A program made the position numbers and the translations under genes. Positions 7,944 to 16,123 of a stretch of DNA of 40,267 nt are shown here, piece after piece; within the stretch, counting starts at the first letter, position 1; each line of letters starts with the position of its first letter. A model generated the notes under the pieces. That model saw only the letters and a list, made by a program, of their open reading frames with translations, made no database searches and was not told the origin of the DNA. Source of the stretch: an uncultured Dechloromonas sp. (GTDB lineage Bacteria > Pseudomonadota > Gammaproteobacteria > Burkholderiales > Rhodocyclaceae); the NCBI GenBank assembly GCA_937996725.1, contig CALKUR010000063.1, positions 1 to 40,267 on the forward strand, in the 5' to 3' direction.

Positions 7944-8726
7944 TTAACCGAAACGACCGGTAATGTAGTCTTCGGTTTCCTTGCGTTTCGGCTTCACAAA
8001 CAATTCGTCGGTGACACCAAACTCGATCAACTCGCCCAGGTACATGTAGGCCGTGTAATCGGAGACACGTGCTGCCTGTTGCATGTTGTGAGTAACGATA
8101 GCAATCGTATAGCTATTCTTCAGTTCAAAAACCAGTTCTTCGATCTTGGCCGTCGAAATCGGATCCAGCGCCGAGGTCGGTTCGTCAAGGAGGAGAATGT
8201 CCGGCTTGACGGCAACACCACGGGCAATGCACAAGCGCTGTTGCTGGCCACCAGAGAGCGAAAGACCACTCTGATGCAGCTTATCCTTGGCTTCCGTCCA
8301 CAACGCCGCTTGCTCCAGCGCCCACTGGACGCGATTATCCATGTCGGCCTTTGACAGATTTTCGTACAGACGCACACCAAACGCGATGTTGTCGTAGATC
8401 GACATTGGAAACGGCGTCGGCTTCTGGAAAACCATACCGATACGCGCACGCAGTAGATTCAGGTCGACGCCCTTGTCCAGGGTGTTCTGTCCATGGAACA
8501 GAATCTGTCCTTCGGCGCGTTGACCCGGATACAGGTCATACATGCGATTAAAGGTGCGCAGCAGCGTGGATTTGCCACAACCCGATGGGCCGATGAAGGC
8601 GGTAACCTTCTTTTCGGCGATATCCATCGAAACGGATTTCAGACCCTTGAAACCACCATAGTAGAAATCCAGGTCACGAACCTTGAGGGCTGCATTGATG
8701 CCTTGGTCAGAGAGAAATTCAGACAT
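7944..8726 (-). CDS. pstB: Phosphate ABC transporter ATP-binding protein PstB
   Basis: The 260-residue ABC ATPase has Walker A GPSGCGKST (46-54), Q-loop in VFQKPTPFP, signature LSGGQQQRLCIARG, Walker B DILLLDEPTSALDP and switch His in AIVTHNMQQA. The N-terminal FYYGGFKGLKSVSMDI and the C-terminal ETEDYITGRFG are characteristic of PstB. It powers high-affinity phosphate uptake with PstA and PstC and participates in signalling through PhoU. It begins 12 bp after pstA and is the last gene of the pst operon here. Confidence 0.97.
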   Translation of the reverse strand: MSEFLSDQGINAALKVRDLDFYYGGFKGLKSVSMDIAEKKVTAFIGPSGCGKSTLLRTFNRMYDLYPGQRAEGQILFHGQNTLDKGVDLNLLRARIGMVFQKPTPFPMSIYDNIAFGVRLYENLSKADMDNRVQWALEQAALWTEAKDKLHQSGLSLSGGQQQRLCIARGVAVKPDILLLDEPTSALDPISTAKIEELVFELKNSYTIAIVTHNMQQAARVSDYTAYMYLGELIEFGVTDELFVKPKRKETEDYITGRFG

Positions 8727-8738
8727 GACGACGTCCTC

Positions 8739-9584
8739 TTAGGATTGGGTTTTTTCACGGAAGGCCACGCGGGCCACAATGTTCAGCAAGAGCACAAGAA
8801 TGGCGATCAGCGCCGAGCCACCCCAGGCAAGGCTCTGCCAGTTTTCATAGGGGCTCATGGCGAAATTGAAGATCGTGACCGGCAGGTTGGCCATCGGCTG
8901 ATCTATGTCCAAGCTGAAGAACTGATTGTTCAGCGCGGTAAACAGCAGTGGCGCGGTTTCACCGGTAATACGGGCAATCGCCAGCAAAATACCAGTCGTG
9001 ACGCCACCCTTGACGGCACGCAGACACACATCTAGGCTGACGCGCCAGCGTGGCATGCCCAAGGCGAATGCGGCTTCACGCAGGCTACCCGGTACCAGCT
9101 TGAGCATATTATCTGTGGTACGGACCACGACTGGCACCGCGATCAGTGCGAGGGCGATCGAACCCGACCAGCCCGAGAAGTGTTTGGTTGTCGCGACGAA
9201 CAGCGCATACACAAACAGGCCGATCACGATCGACGGGGCCGACAGCATGATGTCTGTTACAAATCGGGTGACCGAGGCCATTCGCGACTTGTTGCCGAAC
9301 TCCGCCAGATAGATCCCGGCCAGAATACCGATTGGCGTCGACACAATGGTCGTAATGCCCACGATGAGCAAGCTACCGAAAATGGCATTCGCCATACCAC
9401 CGCCTTCGGAACCCGGTGCCGGCGTCGATTCGGTAAAGAACGCCCAGTTCATGGCTGGCAAACCTTTAATGAATAGCGTTGCCAAAATCCAGATCAGACC
9501 CATTAGGCCAATCGCAACCGCAACACCGGAAAGCAGCGTGCTGAGCCCGTTGACCAGCTTACGGCGTTTGTAACGTGCGTCCAT
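8739..9584 (-). CDS. pstA: Phosphate ABC transporter permease PstA
   Basis: The permease is about 281 residues from the ATG at 9584, with six membrane helices. The typical PstA loop sequences are present: WILATLFIKGLPAMNW near the N-terminus, GILAGIYLAEFG, and the coupling motif REAAFALGMPRWRVSLDVCLRAVKGG. The ATG at 9584 overlaps the pstC stop (TAATG) and has a G-rich ribosome binding site, so translation is probably coupled. The longer frame starting at 9626 lies within pstC and is less likely. It forms the channel with PstC. Confidence 0.95.
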   Translation of the reverse strand: MDARYKRRKLVNGLSTLLSGVAVAIGLMGLIWILATLFIKGLPAMNWAFFTESTPAPGSEGGGMANAIFGSLLIVGITTIVSTPIGILAGIYLAEFGNKSRMASVTRFVTDIMLSAPSIVIGLFVYALFVATTKHFSGWSGSIALALIAVPVVVRTTDNMLKLVPGSLREAAFALGMPRWRVSLDVCLRAVKGGVTTGILLAIARITGETAPLLFTALNNQFFSLDIDQPMANLPVTIFNFAMSPYENWQSLAWGGSALIAILVLLLNIVARVAFREKTQS

Positions 9585-10552
9585 TAGTGACCCCCTGCTT
9601 TCTTCTCGCCCTGCTTGATCAGCCACTCCGATACCGACAACACGACAAAGGTTATGAGGAACAGAATGAGGCCCAGGCCAAATAGCGCAGGAATATGCAT
9701 CATCGGGTCGGCTTCGGCAAATTCATTCGCCAGCGTCGAGGCAATCGAATTGCCTGGGGCGAACAAGTTCAGAGAGAAACGGTTGGCGTTACCGATGACG
9801 AAGGTGACAGCCATCGTTTCGCCAAGTGCGCGACCAAGGCCGAGCATGATGCCGCCGATCACACCCACACGGGTATAGGGCAGCACAATATTTTTCACGA
9901 CTTCCCAACGGGTACAGCCGATACCATAAGCCGATTCCTTGAGCACGCCGGGTACCGTTTCAAACACATCACGCATCACGGAAGCGATAAACGGAATAAT
10001 CATCAACGCCAGCACCAAACCGGCCGTAAAAACGCCCAGGCCCAGCGGTGGGCCGCCAAAGAAGGGGTCGCCCAACCATTTGATGAACCACGGCTGCAGA
10101 TATTCCTGCACGATCGGCGCGAAAATGAACAAACCCCAGAAACCATAAATAATCGATGGCACACCGGCTAGCAGTTCAATGGCTGTTCCCAGGGGGCGGC
10201 GCAGCCAGACCGGACAAGACTCTGTCAAAAACATGGCAATACCGAAGCTGATCGGTACACCGACCAGCAATGCAATCAGCGAGGTCACCAAGGTGCCCCA
10301 GATGGCGATACCCGCACCAAAATTACCGTCGGTGGGGCTCCAGGTCGTGCTGTAGAAAAAGCTAAAACCAAATTCTTCAAATGCTGGCCAAGCCTGCACC
10401 ACGAGCGAGATCAGAATGCCAAACAGCGTCAGCAGCACAAGCGCTGCGAAGCTGAACGTAATGCCCGCAAACAACCGGTCCTGCCGCAAAAACTTGGCAG
10501 ACTTTTCTGCCTGTCGCTGCATGGCCTGGGCTACGGTTTCTTTTGATTCCAT
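9584..10552 (-). CDS. pstC: Phosphate ABC transporter permease PstC
   Basis: The permease is about 322 residues from the ATG at 10552. It has a cytoplasmic N-terminal helix rich in charged residues, six membrane helices, and the PstC signatures FFYSTTWSPTDGNFGAGIAIWGT and KESAYGIGCTRWEVVKNIVLP (coupling helix). The latter part, LGRALGETMAVTFVIGN, is also conserved. The frame extends upstream to 10603, but the ATG at 10552 gives a normal length. It is separated from pstS by an intercistronic hairpin and overlaps pstA by one base. Confidence 0.95.
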   Translation of the reverse strand: MESKETVAQAMQRQAEKSAKFLRQDRLFAGITFSFAALVLLTLFGILISLVVQAWPAFEEFGFSFFYSTTWSPTDGNFGAGIAIWGTLVTSLIALLVGVPISFGIAMFLTESCPVWLRRPLGTAIELLAGVPSIIYGFWGLFIFAPIVQEYLQPWFIKWLGDPFFGGPPLGLGVFTAGLVLALMIIPFIASVMRDVFETVPGVLKESAYGIGCTRWEVVKNIVLPYTRVGVIGGIMLGLGRALGETMAVTFVIGNANRFSLNLFAPGNSIASTLANEFAEADPMMHIPALFGLGLILFLITFVVLSVSEWLIKQGEKKAGGH

Positions 10553-10591
10553 CACTCGATCACTCCCGGAGTACCGATTTACTGAGCGAGG

Positions 10592-10624
10592 CTTCGACCT
10601 CACGCATTACGCATGAGGTCGAAG
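10592..10624 (-). terminator. Intercistronic hairpin between pstS and pstC
   Basis: A perfect 11-bp inverted repeat (CTTCGACCTCA / TGAGGTCGAAG) with an 11-base loop lies in the 100-bp gap after pstS. No T-run follows, so complete termination is unlikely. Such elements usually protect the upstream mRNA or attenuate downstream expression, which would give more PstS than permease. Confidence 0.6.
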
Positions 10625-10652
10625 GATCCACTGTGCTTTACTTAAACGACGA

Positions 10653-11702
10653 TTACTTGGCAACGAAAACCGGCTTACCGTCTGCGCCCTTGATGTCGGC
10701 CCAGCTCTTGACGATTGCCTTCACGGCAGCGTCCGGCAGCGGCACGTAATCCAGGTCGGTCGCCATCTTCTGGCCTTTGGTCAGCGCCCAGTTGAAGAAC
10801 TTCAGCACTTCAGCGCTTTGCTCCGGCTTCTCGGCCTTCTTGTACATCAGGATGAACGACGCCGACGTAATTGGCCACGAGCCTGCACCCGGCTGGTTGT
10901 TCAGGTTCACGGCAAAATTCGGCGTGCCCGTCCAGTTGGCCTTAGCAGCGGCGGCATTGAAGCTGGCTTCGTTCGGTTGAACAGCCTTGCCTTCGCGGTT
11001 GATCAGCGACACGTGCGTCATTTTGTTCTGCTTGGCATAGGCATACTCGACGTAGCCAATGGCACCGTCGATCTTGGTCACGTTAGCAGCAACACCGGCG
11101 TTACCCTTACCACCCACACCCGACGGCCAGTTCACCGTCTTGCCCGAACCGACGACGCCCTTGAACGGTGCCGAAACTTGCGCCAGGAAGTCGGTGAACA
11201 CAGCCGTGGTACCCGACGAATCCGAACGGTACACCAGCGTAATGGCGGTATCCGGCAGCTTCACACCTGGGTTGACTGAAGCGATCGACGGATCGTTCCA
11301 CTTGGTCACTTTAGCGCGGAAAATGTCCGACAGCACATCGTTGTTCAGCTTGATCTGTCCCGGAGCAATGCCGGCCAGGTTAACCACAGGCACCACGCCA
11401 CCGATCACGGCTGGGAATTGCGCCAGACCAAATTTTTCCAGCACATCAGCCGGCGTCGGATCATCGCTCGCACCAAAGTCAACGGTCTTGGCCTGAATCT
11501 GCTTCACGCCACCACCTGAGCCGATCGCTTGGTAATTCAGCGAGGTGCCCGTTTGTGTCTTATAGGCTTCTGCCCATTTCGAGTACATCGGTGCTGGGAA
11601 AGTAGCGCCGGCACCCGTAATTTGTGCCGCGCTGGCAACACCAGCGATAAGACCAGCTGAAACCAGCAGGCCCTTCAGAATCTTGTTGATCGAAGCGTTC
11701 AT
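10653..11702 (-). CDS. pstS: Phosphate-binding periplasmic protein PstS
   Basis: The 349-residue periplasmic protein has an N-terminal Sec signal peptide (cleavage near ASA, residues 23-25). All phosphate-contact loops of the family are present: GAGATFPAP after the signal, GSGGGVKQI, FGASDDP and YRSDSSGTTAVFTDFL. The sequence GLAQFPAVIGGVVPVVN is also classic PstS. It delivers phosphate to PstCA. It is the first gene of pstSCAB and has a Pho-box-like repeat 75-92 bp upstream of its ATG. A second, degenerate PstS paralogue lies at 28.8-29.9 kb. Confidence 0.97.
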   Translation of the reverse strand: MNASINKILKGLLVSAGLIAGVASAAQITGAGATFPAPMYSKWAEAYKTQTGTSLNYQAIGSGGGVKQIQAKTVDFGASDDPTPADVLEKFGLAQFPAVIGGVVPVVNLAGIAPGQIKLNNDVLSDIFRAKVTKWNDPSIASVNPGVKLPDTAITLVYRSDSSGTTAVFTDFLAQVSAPFKGVVGSGKTVNWPSGVGGKGNAGVAANVTKIDGAIGYVEYAYAKQNKMTHVSLINREGKAVQPNEASFNAAAAKANWTGTPNFAVNLNNQPGAGSWPITSASFILMYKKAEKPEQSAEVLKFFNWALTKGQKMATDLDYVPLPDAAVKAIVKSWADIKGADGKPVFVAK

Positions 11703-11776
11703 GACAAACTCCCAAAAGGTACCAGCCCTAGTGCTGGCGAAATTTTTACGACCTGATGGGAGTTTATGGGGCGAAA

Positions 11777-11794
11777 GTTACCGAATTGTGACAA
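11777..11794 (-). promoter_or_regulatory. Candidate Pho box of pstSCAB
   Basis: On the minus strand two 7-mers, TTGTCAC and CGGTAAC, are separated by AATT (11-bp pitch), resembling the PhoB consensus CTGTCAT-N4-CTGTCAT. A weaker third unit (CGGTGCC) lies one pitch further upstream. The position before pstS is what is expected for PhoB activation. Confidence 0.6.
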
Positions 11795-11849
11795 ATTCGG
11801 CACCGCAACAAAACCTTCATTTTCGGCGGAAATCTACCCGCCGAAGCGC

Positions 11850-12032
11850 TTACTTCTTGTCTTTCTTCAGCTGCTGGTCACGAAAATCCTTAAAACGGCT
11901 CAAAGCACGCTTGTAACCATCTTCAAAACCATTGCGGTAGCCTGAGCCCCCCGGCAATTTGTCGTATTTCGGCTTCTCTTTCAGGATCACTTCGAGTTCT
12001 TGTAGCACATCTTTAATCGTCGGTTCAGTCAT
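11850..12032 (-). CDS. Small charged hypothetical protein
   Basis: The 60-residue soluble protein is rich in Lys, Glu and Asp. It has a helical N-terminal part (IKDVLQELEVILKEKPKYDKL), a central glycine-rich turn (PGGSGYRNGFEDGYK) and a basic helical C-terminus. A strong GGAGGG ribosome binding site precedes the ATG, which makes it a convincing small gene. I recognise no family. It lies upstream of the pst promoter on the same strand and downstream of the H1-like gene, without an evident functional link. Confidence 0.6.
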   Translation of the reverse strand: MTEPTIKDVLQELEVILKEKPKYDKLPGGSGYRNGFEDGYKRALSRFKDFRDQQLKKDKK

Positions 12033-12180
12033 GATTTTACCCTCCGGTTTGGGGTCACTTAAGCAGAAACATGTTGCGCTTCGATGACAACACCACGGTC
12101 ACCCGCGATTCCCGGATTGATTTACTTTAAAGGCCATACAAACAGTGTCCGATCCGGGCACCGTTGCAGAATGGCGGCTG

Positions 12181-12633
12181 TTACTTTTTCTTGCTCTTTT
12201 TGGCCGGGCGGCCGGTCTTAACGCGCTCAACCTTGCCCAACACCGTGACCAACGCGCTGTCGGCCAGGCTGGCGAGGTGGGCAATGCCTGCGCGCAGGAT
12301 TTCGGATTTCTTGAATTCCTTGCCCAGTTTGAGTGCACGCTTCTTCATGTCACCCAGAAGTGCATGCTCGTGCTCTGGGAACGAAAAGCTATCACGAACG
12401 AGCTTGATCTTTTTTAGGGTCGCACGATTCGGTGCCTTGGCCGGTACCGGCTTTCTGGCAGCCGTGGATACGGCCTGGGTTGCGACAACCGGACGCACCA
12501 CTCGGGTGGTGATCTTGCGGGCCAGCGGTTTCTTGGCCGTAATCTTGGTGGCAACCGCCTTGGCCGGTGCCTTACGTGCTGGGGCTCTGCGGGTCACAGC
12601 CACACCTGTTTTATTCTTCGGTGTCGTCGCCAT
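12181..12633 (-). CDS. Histone-H1-like basic protein with a helical C-terminal domain
   Basis: The 150-residue protein has two parts. Residues 1-70 are a low-complexity Ala/Lys/Pro/Thr/Arg-rich tail like bacterial histone-H1 homologues (RRAPARKAPAKAVATKITAKK). Residues 72-140 form a compact helical domain (KIKLVRDSFSFPEHEHALL... KKSEILRAGIAHLASL) that resembles a ribbon-helix-helix DNA-binding fold. It probably binds DNA as a nucleoid-associated or regulatory protein. A strong AAGGAGA ribosome binding site supports the start at 12633. The domain arrangement is seen; the function is inferred. Confidence 0.65.
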   Translation of the reverse strand: MATTPKNKTGVAVTRRAPARKAPAKAVATKITAKKPLARKITTRVVRPVVATQAVSTAARKPVPAKAPNRATLKKIKLVRDSFSFPEHEHALLGDMKKRALKLGKEFKKSEILRAGIAHLASLADSALVTVLGKVERVKTGRPAKKSKKK

Positions 12634-12776
12634 GATGTTCTCCTTGAGTTGAACAGATGTTGAAGATTATGGCATGCGACGCAGCGATAAATTATGAAAA
12701 AAGTGGCGAGAGGAAAAGTAATATTGCCGCAACAAAAATTTCATAGACTAGGGTCTTTGCTCCGAGACTAGACATT

Positions 12777-13802
12777 ATGGTTTTCGTGCCTCTGAACTCG
12801 CTCATCGATCCGTTGCAGATCCCCGAAGACGGTGTCGTTTTTGCATGGGAAATTTCCGGAACGGCATCACACGAAGTCCAAGCCGATGCGGTCGAGCAAG
12901 TACTGGCCGATCCCGAAAAGTCGCTCTGGCTCCACCTGAATCTGTCGAACGCGCGGGTACAGCGCTGGATCCGTCAGACGCCGCATTTACCGGAACCTTT
13001 GAAGGAAGCCATTCTCGACGAGGTCAATCGTAGCCGGATGGAAACGATTGAAGAATTCGGCGATGGCTTGATGATGGTCATGAACGACTACCGCATCGGT
13101 TTGCTCAAAAACGATGACGAAGAAGACACCGGCACGCTTTGGGCCATCATGACGCCGAGTCTGATGCTATCGCTCAGAGCGCACCCACTCCAAACGACCG
13201 ACACGTTACGTCACAAGCTGCGACAGCATCGCATCAATCCGCCGAATATCGTTGCGCTATATCACGAAATCATCGAGGAACGTGCCATGTATCTACGTCG
13301 ACGCACCGATAATCTCTCTGACGAGATGGATGCCCTCGAAGAAAATCTTCTCACGGGCGACCACCTACCCGAGCATGAAACCCTGGGCCGGCTGCGAATC
13401 ACGTGCAGCCGCCTGCGGCGACACTATGCGCCCGAGCTGACGGCACTACGCCGCCTTATCCGCCGACGCCCCACGTGGTTTTCGGAAGACGATACAGACA
13501 AGTTGCGAGAGCAGATTGACCTGCTCGCCTTCCTGGTCGATGAGGTCAATAGCCTTCACGAGCGCGCCAAGGTACTCCAGGATGAACTCTCGGCGCATGT
13601 TGCCGACTTCAATGCCAAAAACCTGCAAGTCCTGTCGGTCATGACGGTTATCTTCCTGCCGATGACGCTGGTTACCGGCGTGATGGGCATGAACATGGAA
13701 GATTTGCCAGGTCTGGAGCACTCCTTCTGGGCGGTGATGGTGATCATGTTTGGTGCCGGTTTATCGGTATACCTCGGGTTGAAAATTAGACGTATTGTTT
13801 AA
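12777..13802 (+). CDS. CorA/ZntB-family divalent metal transporter
   Basis: The 341-residue protein has a large cytoplasmic N-terminal domain (1-280) with long charged helices and two C-terminal membrane helices. The family GMN motif (304-306, VTGVMGMNMEDLPG) closes the first helix. N-terminal features such as WLHLNLSN, RIGLLKNDDEEDTGTLWAI and a loop lacking the CorA MPEL motif fit the ZntB branch (zinc) better than true CorA (magnesium). The substrate is therefore uncertain. It starts with ATG at 12777 and stands alone ahead of the plcP gene. Confidence 0.85.
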   Translation: MVFVPLNSLIDPLQIPEDGVVFAWEISGTASHEVQADAVEQVLADPEKSLWLHLNLSNARVQRWIRQTPHLPEPLKEAILDEVNRSRMETIEEFGDGLMMVMNDYRIGLLKNDDEEDTGTLWAIMTPSLMLSLRAHPLQTTDTLRHKLRQHRINPPNIVALYHEIIEERAMYLRRRTDNLSDEMDALEENLLTGDHLPEHETLGRLRITCSRLRRHYAPELTALRRLIRRRPTWFSEDDTDKLREQIDLLAFLVDEVNSLHERAKVLQDELSAHVADFNAKNLQVLSVMTVIFLPMTLVTGVMGMNMEDLPGLEHSFWAVMVIMFGAGLSVYLGLKIRRIV

Positions 13803-13807
13803 CGGAT

Positions 13808-13836
13808 TCGTCATATTTTCTTAATCCCAGTTTCAC
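13808..13836 (+). promoter_or_regulatory. Candidate Pho box upstream of plcP
   Basis: Three 7-mers at exact 11-bp pitch (TCGTCAT, TCTTAAT, GTTTCAC) precede the plcP start by 26-54 bp. The first and third match the PhoB half-site at five of seven positions and the middle one poorly. Context (phosphate-lipid gene) makes the site plausible. Confidence 0.45.
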
Positions 13837-13861
13837 GAAGCACGTTTTAAATGGGTGCATC

Positions 13862-14680
13862 GTGATTGACAACGCTGAAAAACACTTCCGAACGATCTGG
13901 ATCTCCGACGTCCACTTGGGCACACGGGGCTGCCAGGCAAGTTATCTGCTCGATTTTCTGCGGACCCACGAATCGGAAACACTGTATCTCGTCGGCGACA
14001 TCCTCGATGGCTGGCACCTGAAAAAAGGATGGTACTGGCCACAGACGCACAACGATGTGGTGCAGAAGATTCTCCGTAAAGGGCGTAAAGGCACCCGGGT
14101 GATTTTTATTCCGGGCAACCATGATGAAAGTGTCCGCCAGTTCATCGGTCTCGAATTTGGTGAGATCGAAGTTCGCGAAGACGCCATCCACACACTGGCC
14201 AACGGTAAGCGACTCTGGATTACCCACGGCGACCTATTTGACGGAGTCATGCAGCATGCGCGCTGGCTCGCCTATCTGGGTGACGGTGCCTACAGCGTGA
14301 TCCTGTACCTGAACCGTTGGTTCAATGCGATACGCGTCCGACTTGGCTTGCCCTACTGGTCGCTCTCGCAATACCTAAAACACCAGGTCAAGAATGCCGT
14401 GAACTTTATTTCGGCATTCGAACATGTGATGACAGAAGAGGCCAAGCGCCGCAATTGCGATGGTGTCGTTTGCGGCCACATTCACAAAGCCGAAATTCGT
14501 GACATCAACGGCCTGCTCTATTGCAACGATGGCGACTGGGTTGAAAGCCTCACCGCCCTCGCCGAAGACTTTGACGGCAATCTGGAAATCATTCACTGGA
14601 ATCGCCGCGTTGAAGCCCCGCTGAATCTCGTGAGTCTGCACAAGGAATTCGCTGAAGCGCCCACCTGCGCCAGCTCCTAA
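13862..14680 (+). CDS. plcP: PlcP-type phospholipase C (metallophosphoesterase) for lipid remodelling
   Basis: The 272-residue cytosolic calcineurin-like phosphoesterase carries every metal-binding motif: DVHLG (Asp16, His18), GDILDGW (Asp46), GNHDE (85-89), THGD (His122) and GHIH (205-208). The sequence around WYWPQTHNDVVQKILRKG matches the PlcP family, known in Sinorhizobium and marine bacteria to cut phosphate head groups from phospholipids under phosphate limitation, giving diacylglycerol. Such genes are often mislabelled UDP-2,3-diacylglucosamine hydrolase (LpxH). The start is GTG, and a Pho-box-like repeat lies upstream. The Agt-type glycosyltransferase follows after 18 bp, the arrangement known for plcP-agt. 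Confidence 0.85.
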   Translation: MIDNAEKHFRTIWISDVHLGTRGCQASYLLDFLRTHESETLYLVGDILDGWHLKKGWYWPQTHNDVVQKILRKGRKGTRVIFIPGNHDESVRQFIGLEFGEIEVREDAIHTLANGKRLWITHGDLFDGVMQHARWLAYLGDGAYSVILYLNRWFNAIRVRLGLPYWSLSQYLKHQVKNAVNFISAFEHVMTEEAKRRNCDGVVCGHIHKAEIRDINGLLYCNDGDWVESLTALAEDFDGNLEIIHWNRRVEAPLNLVSLHKEFAEAPTCASS

Positions 14681-14698
14681 TATCCCTGAGGTGACACT

Positions 14699-15703
14699 AT
14701 GCGCATCATGATCGTGACGGACGCCTGGGAACCCCAGGTCAACGGCGTCGTGAGAACGATTAAGTCCACACGGCGTGAACTTGAAAGCATGGGCCACACC
14801 GTTGACGTGCTTTCACCCCTTGAGTTCAAAACGCTTCCCTGCCCCACATACCCGGATATCCGTCTTTCGCTGGGCGCAACAGGGAAAGCGCATCAACGGA
14901 TCAAAGATTTCAATCCGGATGCGCTACATATCGCAACCGAAGGTCCGCTCGGTCTGGCCGCCCGACGTTGGGCCATCAAGCATCACTTCCCCTATACGAC
15001 CGCCTACCACACCCGATTTCCGGAGTACGTGCACGCCCGTTTCCGTATCCCGCTGAAATGGACATACCGTTATCTGAACTGGTTCCATGGCAAGGCCAAG
15101 GCCGTGATGGCACCCACGCACGTGGTCATCAAGGATCTGCGCGACTACGGCTTCAGCAACGTGGTGCTCTGGGGGCGCGGCGTTGAGCTCGATATCTTCA
15201 AGCCGCGCGACATTCGTCGGCTCGGCACAAAACCACCGATCTTTCTGTACGTTGGCCGTGTTGCCGTGGAAAAAAACATCGAGGCTTTCCTGGATCTCGA
15301 TCTGCCGGGTTCTAAGTGGGTCGTCGGCGAAGGCCCGGCACTGGCGGGACTGCGCGCTAAATATCCCGACACTAATTTCATGGGTGTGCTTTCACAGAAC
15401 GAACTCGCCGAGGTCTATTCGTCCGCCGACGTCTTTGTGTTCCCGAGCAAAACCGATACCTTTGGCCTGGTCCTACTCGAAGCCATGGCATGTGGTCTGC
15501 CGGTTGCCGCCTACCCGGTGACCGGGCCGCTGGACGTGATTGGCGATTCCACAGGGGGTGCACTCAATCACGACCTGCGTCAGGCCTGCCTAGATGCGTT
15601 GGCGTTGAAGCGTGAAGACGCCTTCTCACACGCGCAAAAATATTCATGGCGGGCCGCCACCGAACAATTCCTGAACGAAATCCATCCGAGATCTTCAGTC
15701 TGA
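14699..15703 (+). CDS. agt: GT4 glycosyltransferase, probable Agt (diacylglycerol glycosyltransferase)
   Basis: The 334-residue GT-B enzyme (family GT4) starts MRIMIVTDAWEPQVNGVVRT. It has the acceptor-side EGPLGLAARRWA and TAYHTRFPEYVHAR segments, the nucleotide-binding FLYVGRVAVEKN, and the EX7E-like SKTDTFGLVLLEAMACGLPV. In several bacteria an Agt next to plcP transfers glucose or glucuronate onto diacylglycerol to make phosphorus-free glycolipids. The ribosome binding site is GAGGTG. Its stop overlaps the DgkA start (TGATG), so diacylglycerol glycosylation and phosphorylation genes are translationally coupled. Donor sugar is unknown; a mannosyltransferase role is the main alternative. Confidence 0.8.
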   Translation: MRIMIVTDAWEPQVNGVVRTIKSTRRELESMGHTVDVLSPLEFKTLPCPTYPDIRLSLGATGKAHQRIKDFNPDALHIATEGPLGLAARRWAIKHHFPYTTAYHTRFPEYVHARFRIPLKWTYRYLNWFHGKAKAVMAPTHVVIKDLRDYGFSNVVLWGRGVELDIFKPRDIRRLGTKPPIFLYVGRVAVEKNIEAFLDLDLPGSKWVVGEGPALAGLRAKYPDTNFMGVLSQNELAEVYSSADVFVFPSKTDTFGLVLLEAMACGLPVAAYPVTGPLDVIGDSTGGALNHDLRQACLDALALKREDAFSHAQKYSWRAATEQFLNEIHPRSSV

Positions 15704-16110
15704 TGGCGCAGTTTGATCCGGATTACGACCCTAGACACAATCCGCATAAAATTCACCGCGGACTCAAGCGCGTCATCATGGCTGCGGGCCATTCGCTGGA
15801 TGGCTTGCGATACGCTATCAAGGAAGAAAGCGCCTTCAGGCAGGAGCTTCTACTGGGCCTGCTCATGGCACCGTGGGCTTTCATCATCGAGTTTGATCGT
15901 GTCGAGCGCGTGCTGCTATTGGGCAGCATCGTCCTCGTGCTGATCATGGAGCTACTCAACTCCGGCATTGAAGCAGCGATAGACCGTATATCATTCCAGC
16001 ACCACAGTCTTTCCAAGCGCGCCAAAGATTACGGTAGCGCTGCCGTGCTGCTGGCACTGATCTTCTGTGGTGCGACCTGGATCACGCTCCTGCTCCCTCA
16101 CCTGTTCTAA
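15703..16110 (+). CDS. dgkA: Diacylglycerol kinase DgkA
   Basis: The 135-residue protein has three predicted membrane helices and the catalytic and binding signatures of prokaryotic DgkA: KEESAFRQE near residue 40 and ELLNSGIEAAIDRI near 82-95. It phosphorylates diacylglycerol to phosphatidic acid at the inner membrane. The N-terminus has a charged extension of about 15 residues compared with the E. coli protein. The ATG at 15703 overlaps the upstream glycosyltransferase stop. In this operon it would compete for, or recycle, the diacylglycerol made by PlcP. Confidence 0.93.
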   Translation: MAQFDPDYDPRHNPHKIHRGLKRVIMAAGHSLDGLRYAIKEESAFRQELLLGLLMAPWAFIIEFDRVERVLLLGSIVLVLIMELLNSGIEAAIDRISFQHHSLSKRAKDYGSAAVLLALIFCGATWITLLLPHLF

Positions 16111-16123
16111 GACAAGCAATACC

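Noticed and set aside
13862..14680. LpxH (UDP-2,3-diacylglucosamine hydrolase) for the metallophosphoesterase
   Set aside because: The family-specific WYWPQTHNDVVQK and WSLSQYLKHQVKNAVNFI segments, and the adjacent Agt-type gene, favour PlcP.
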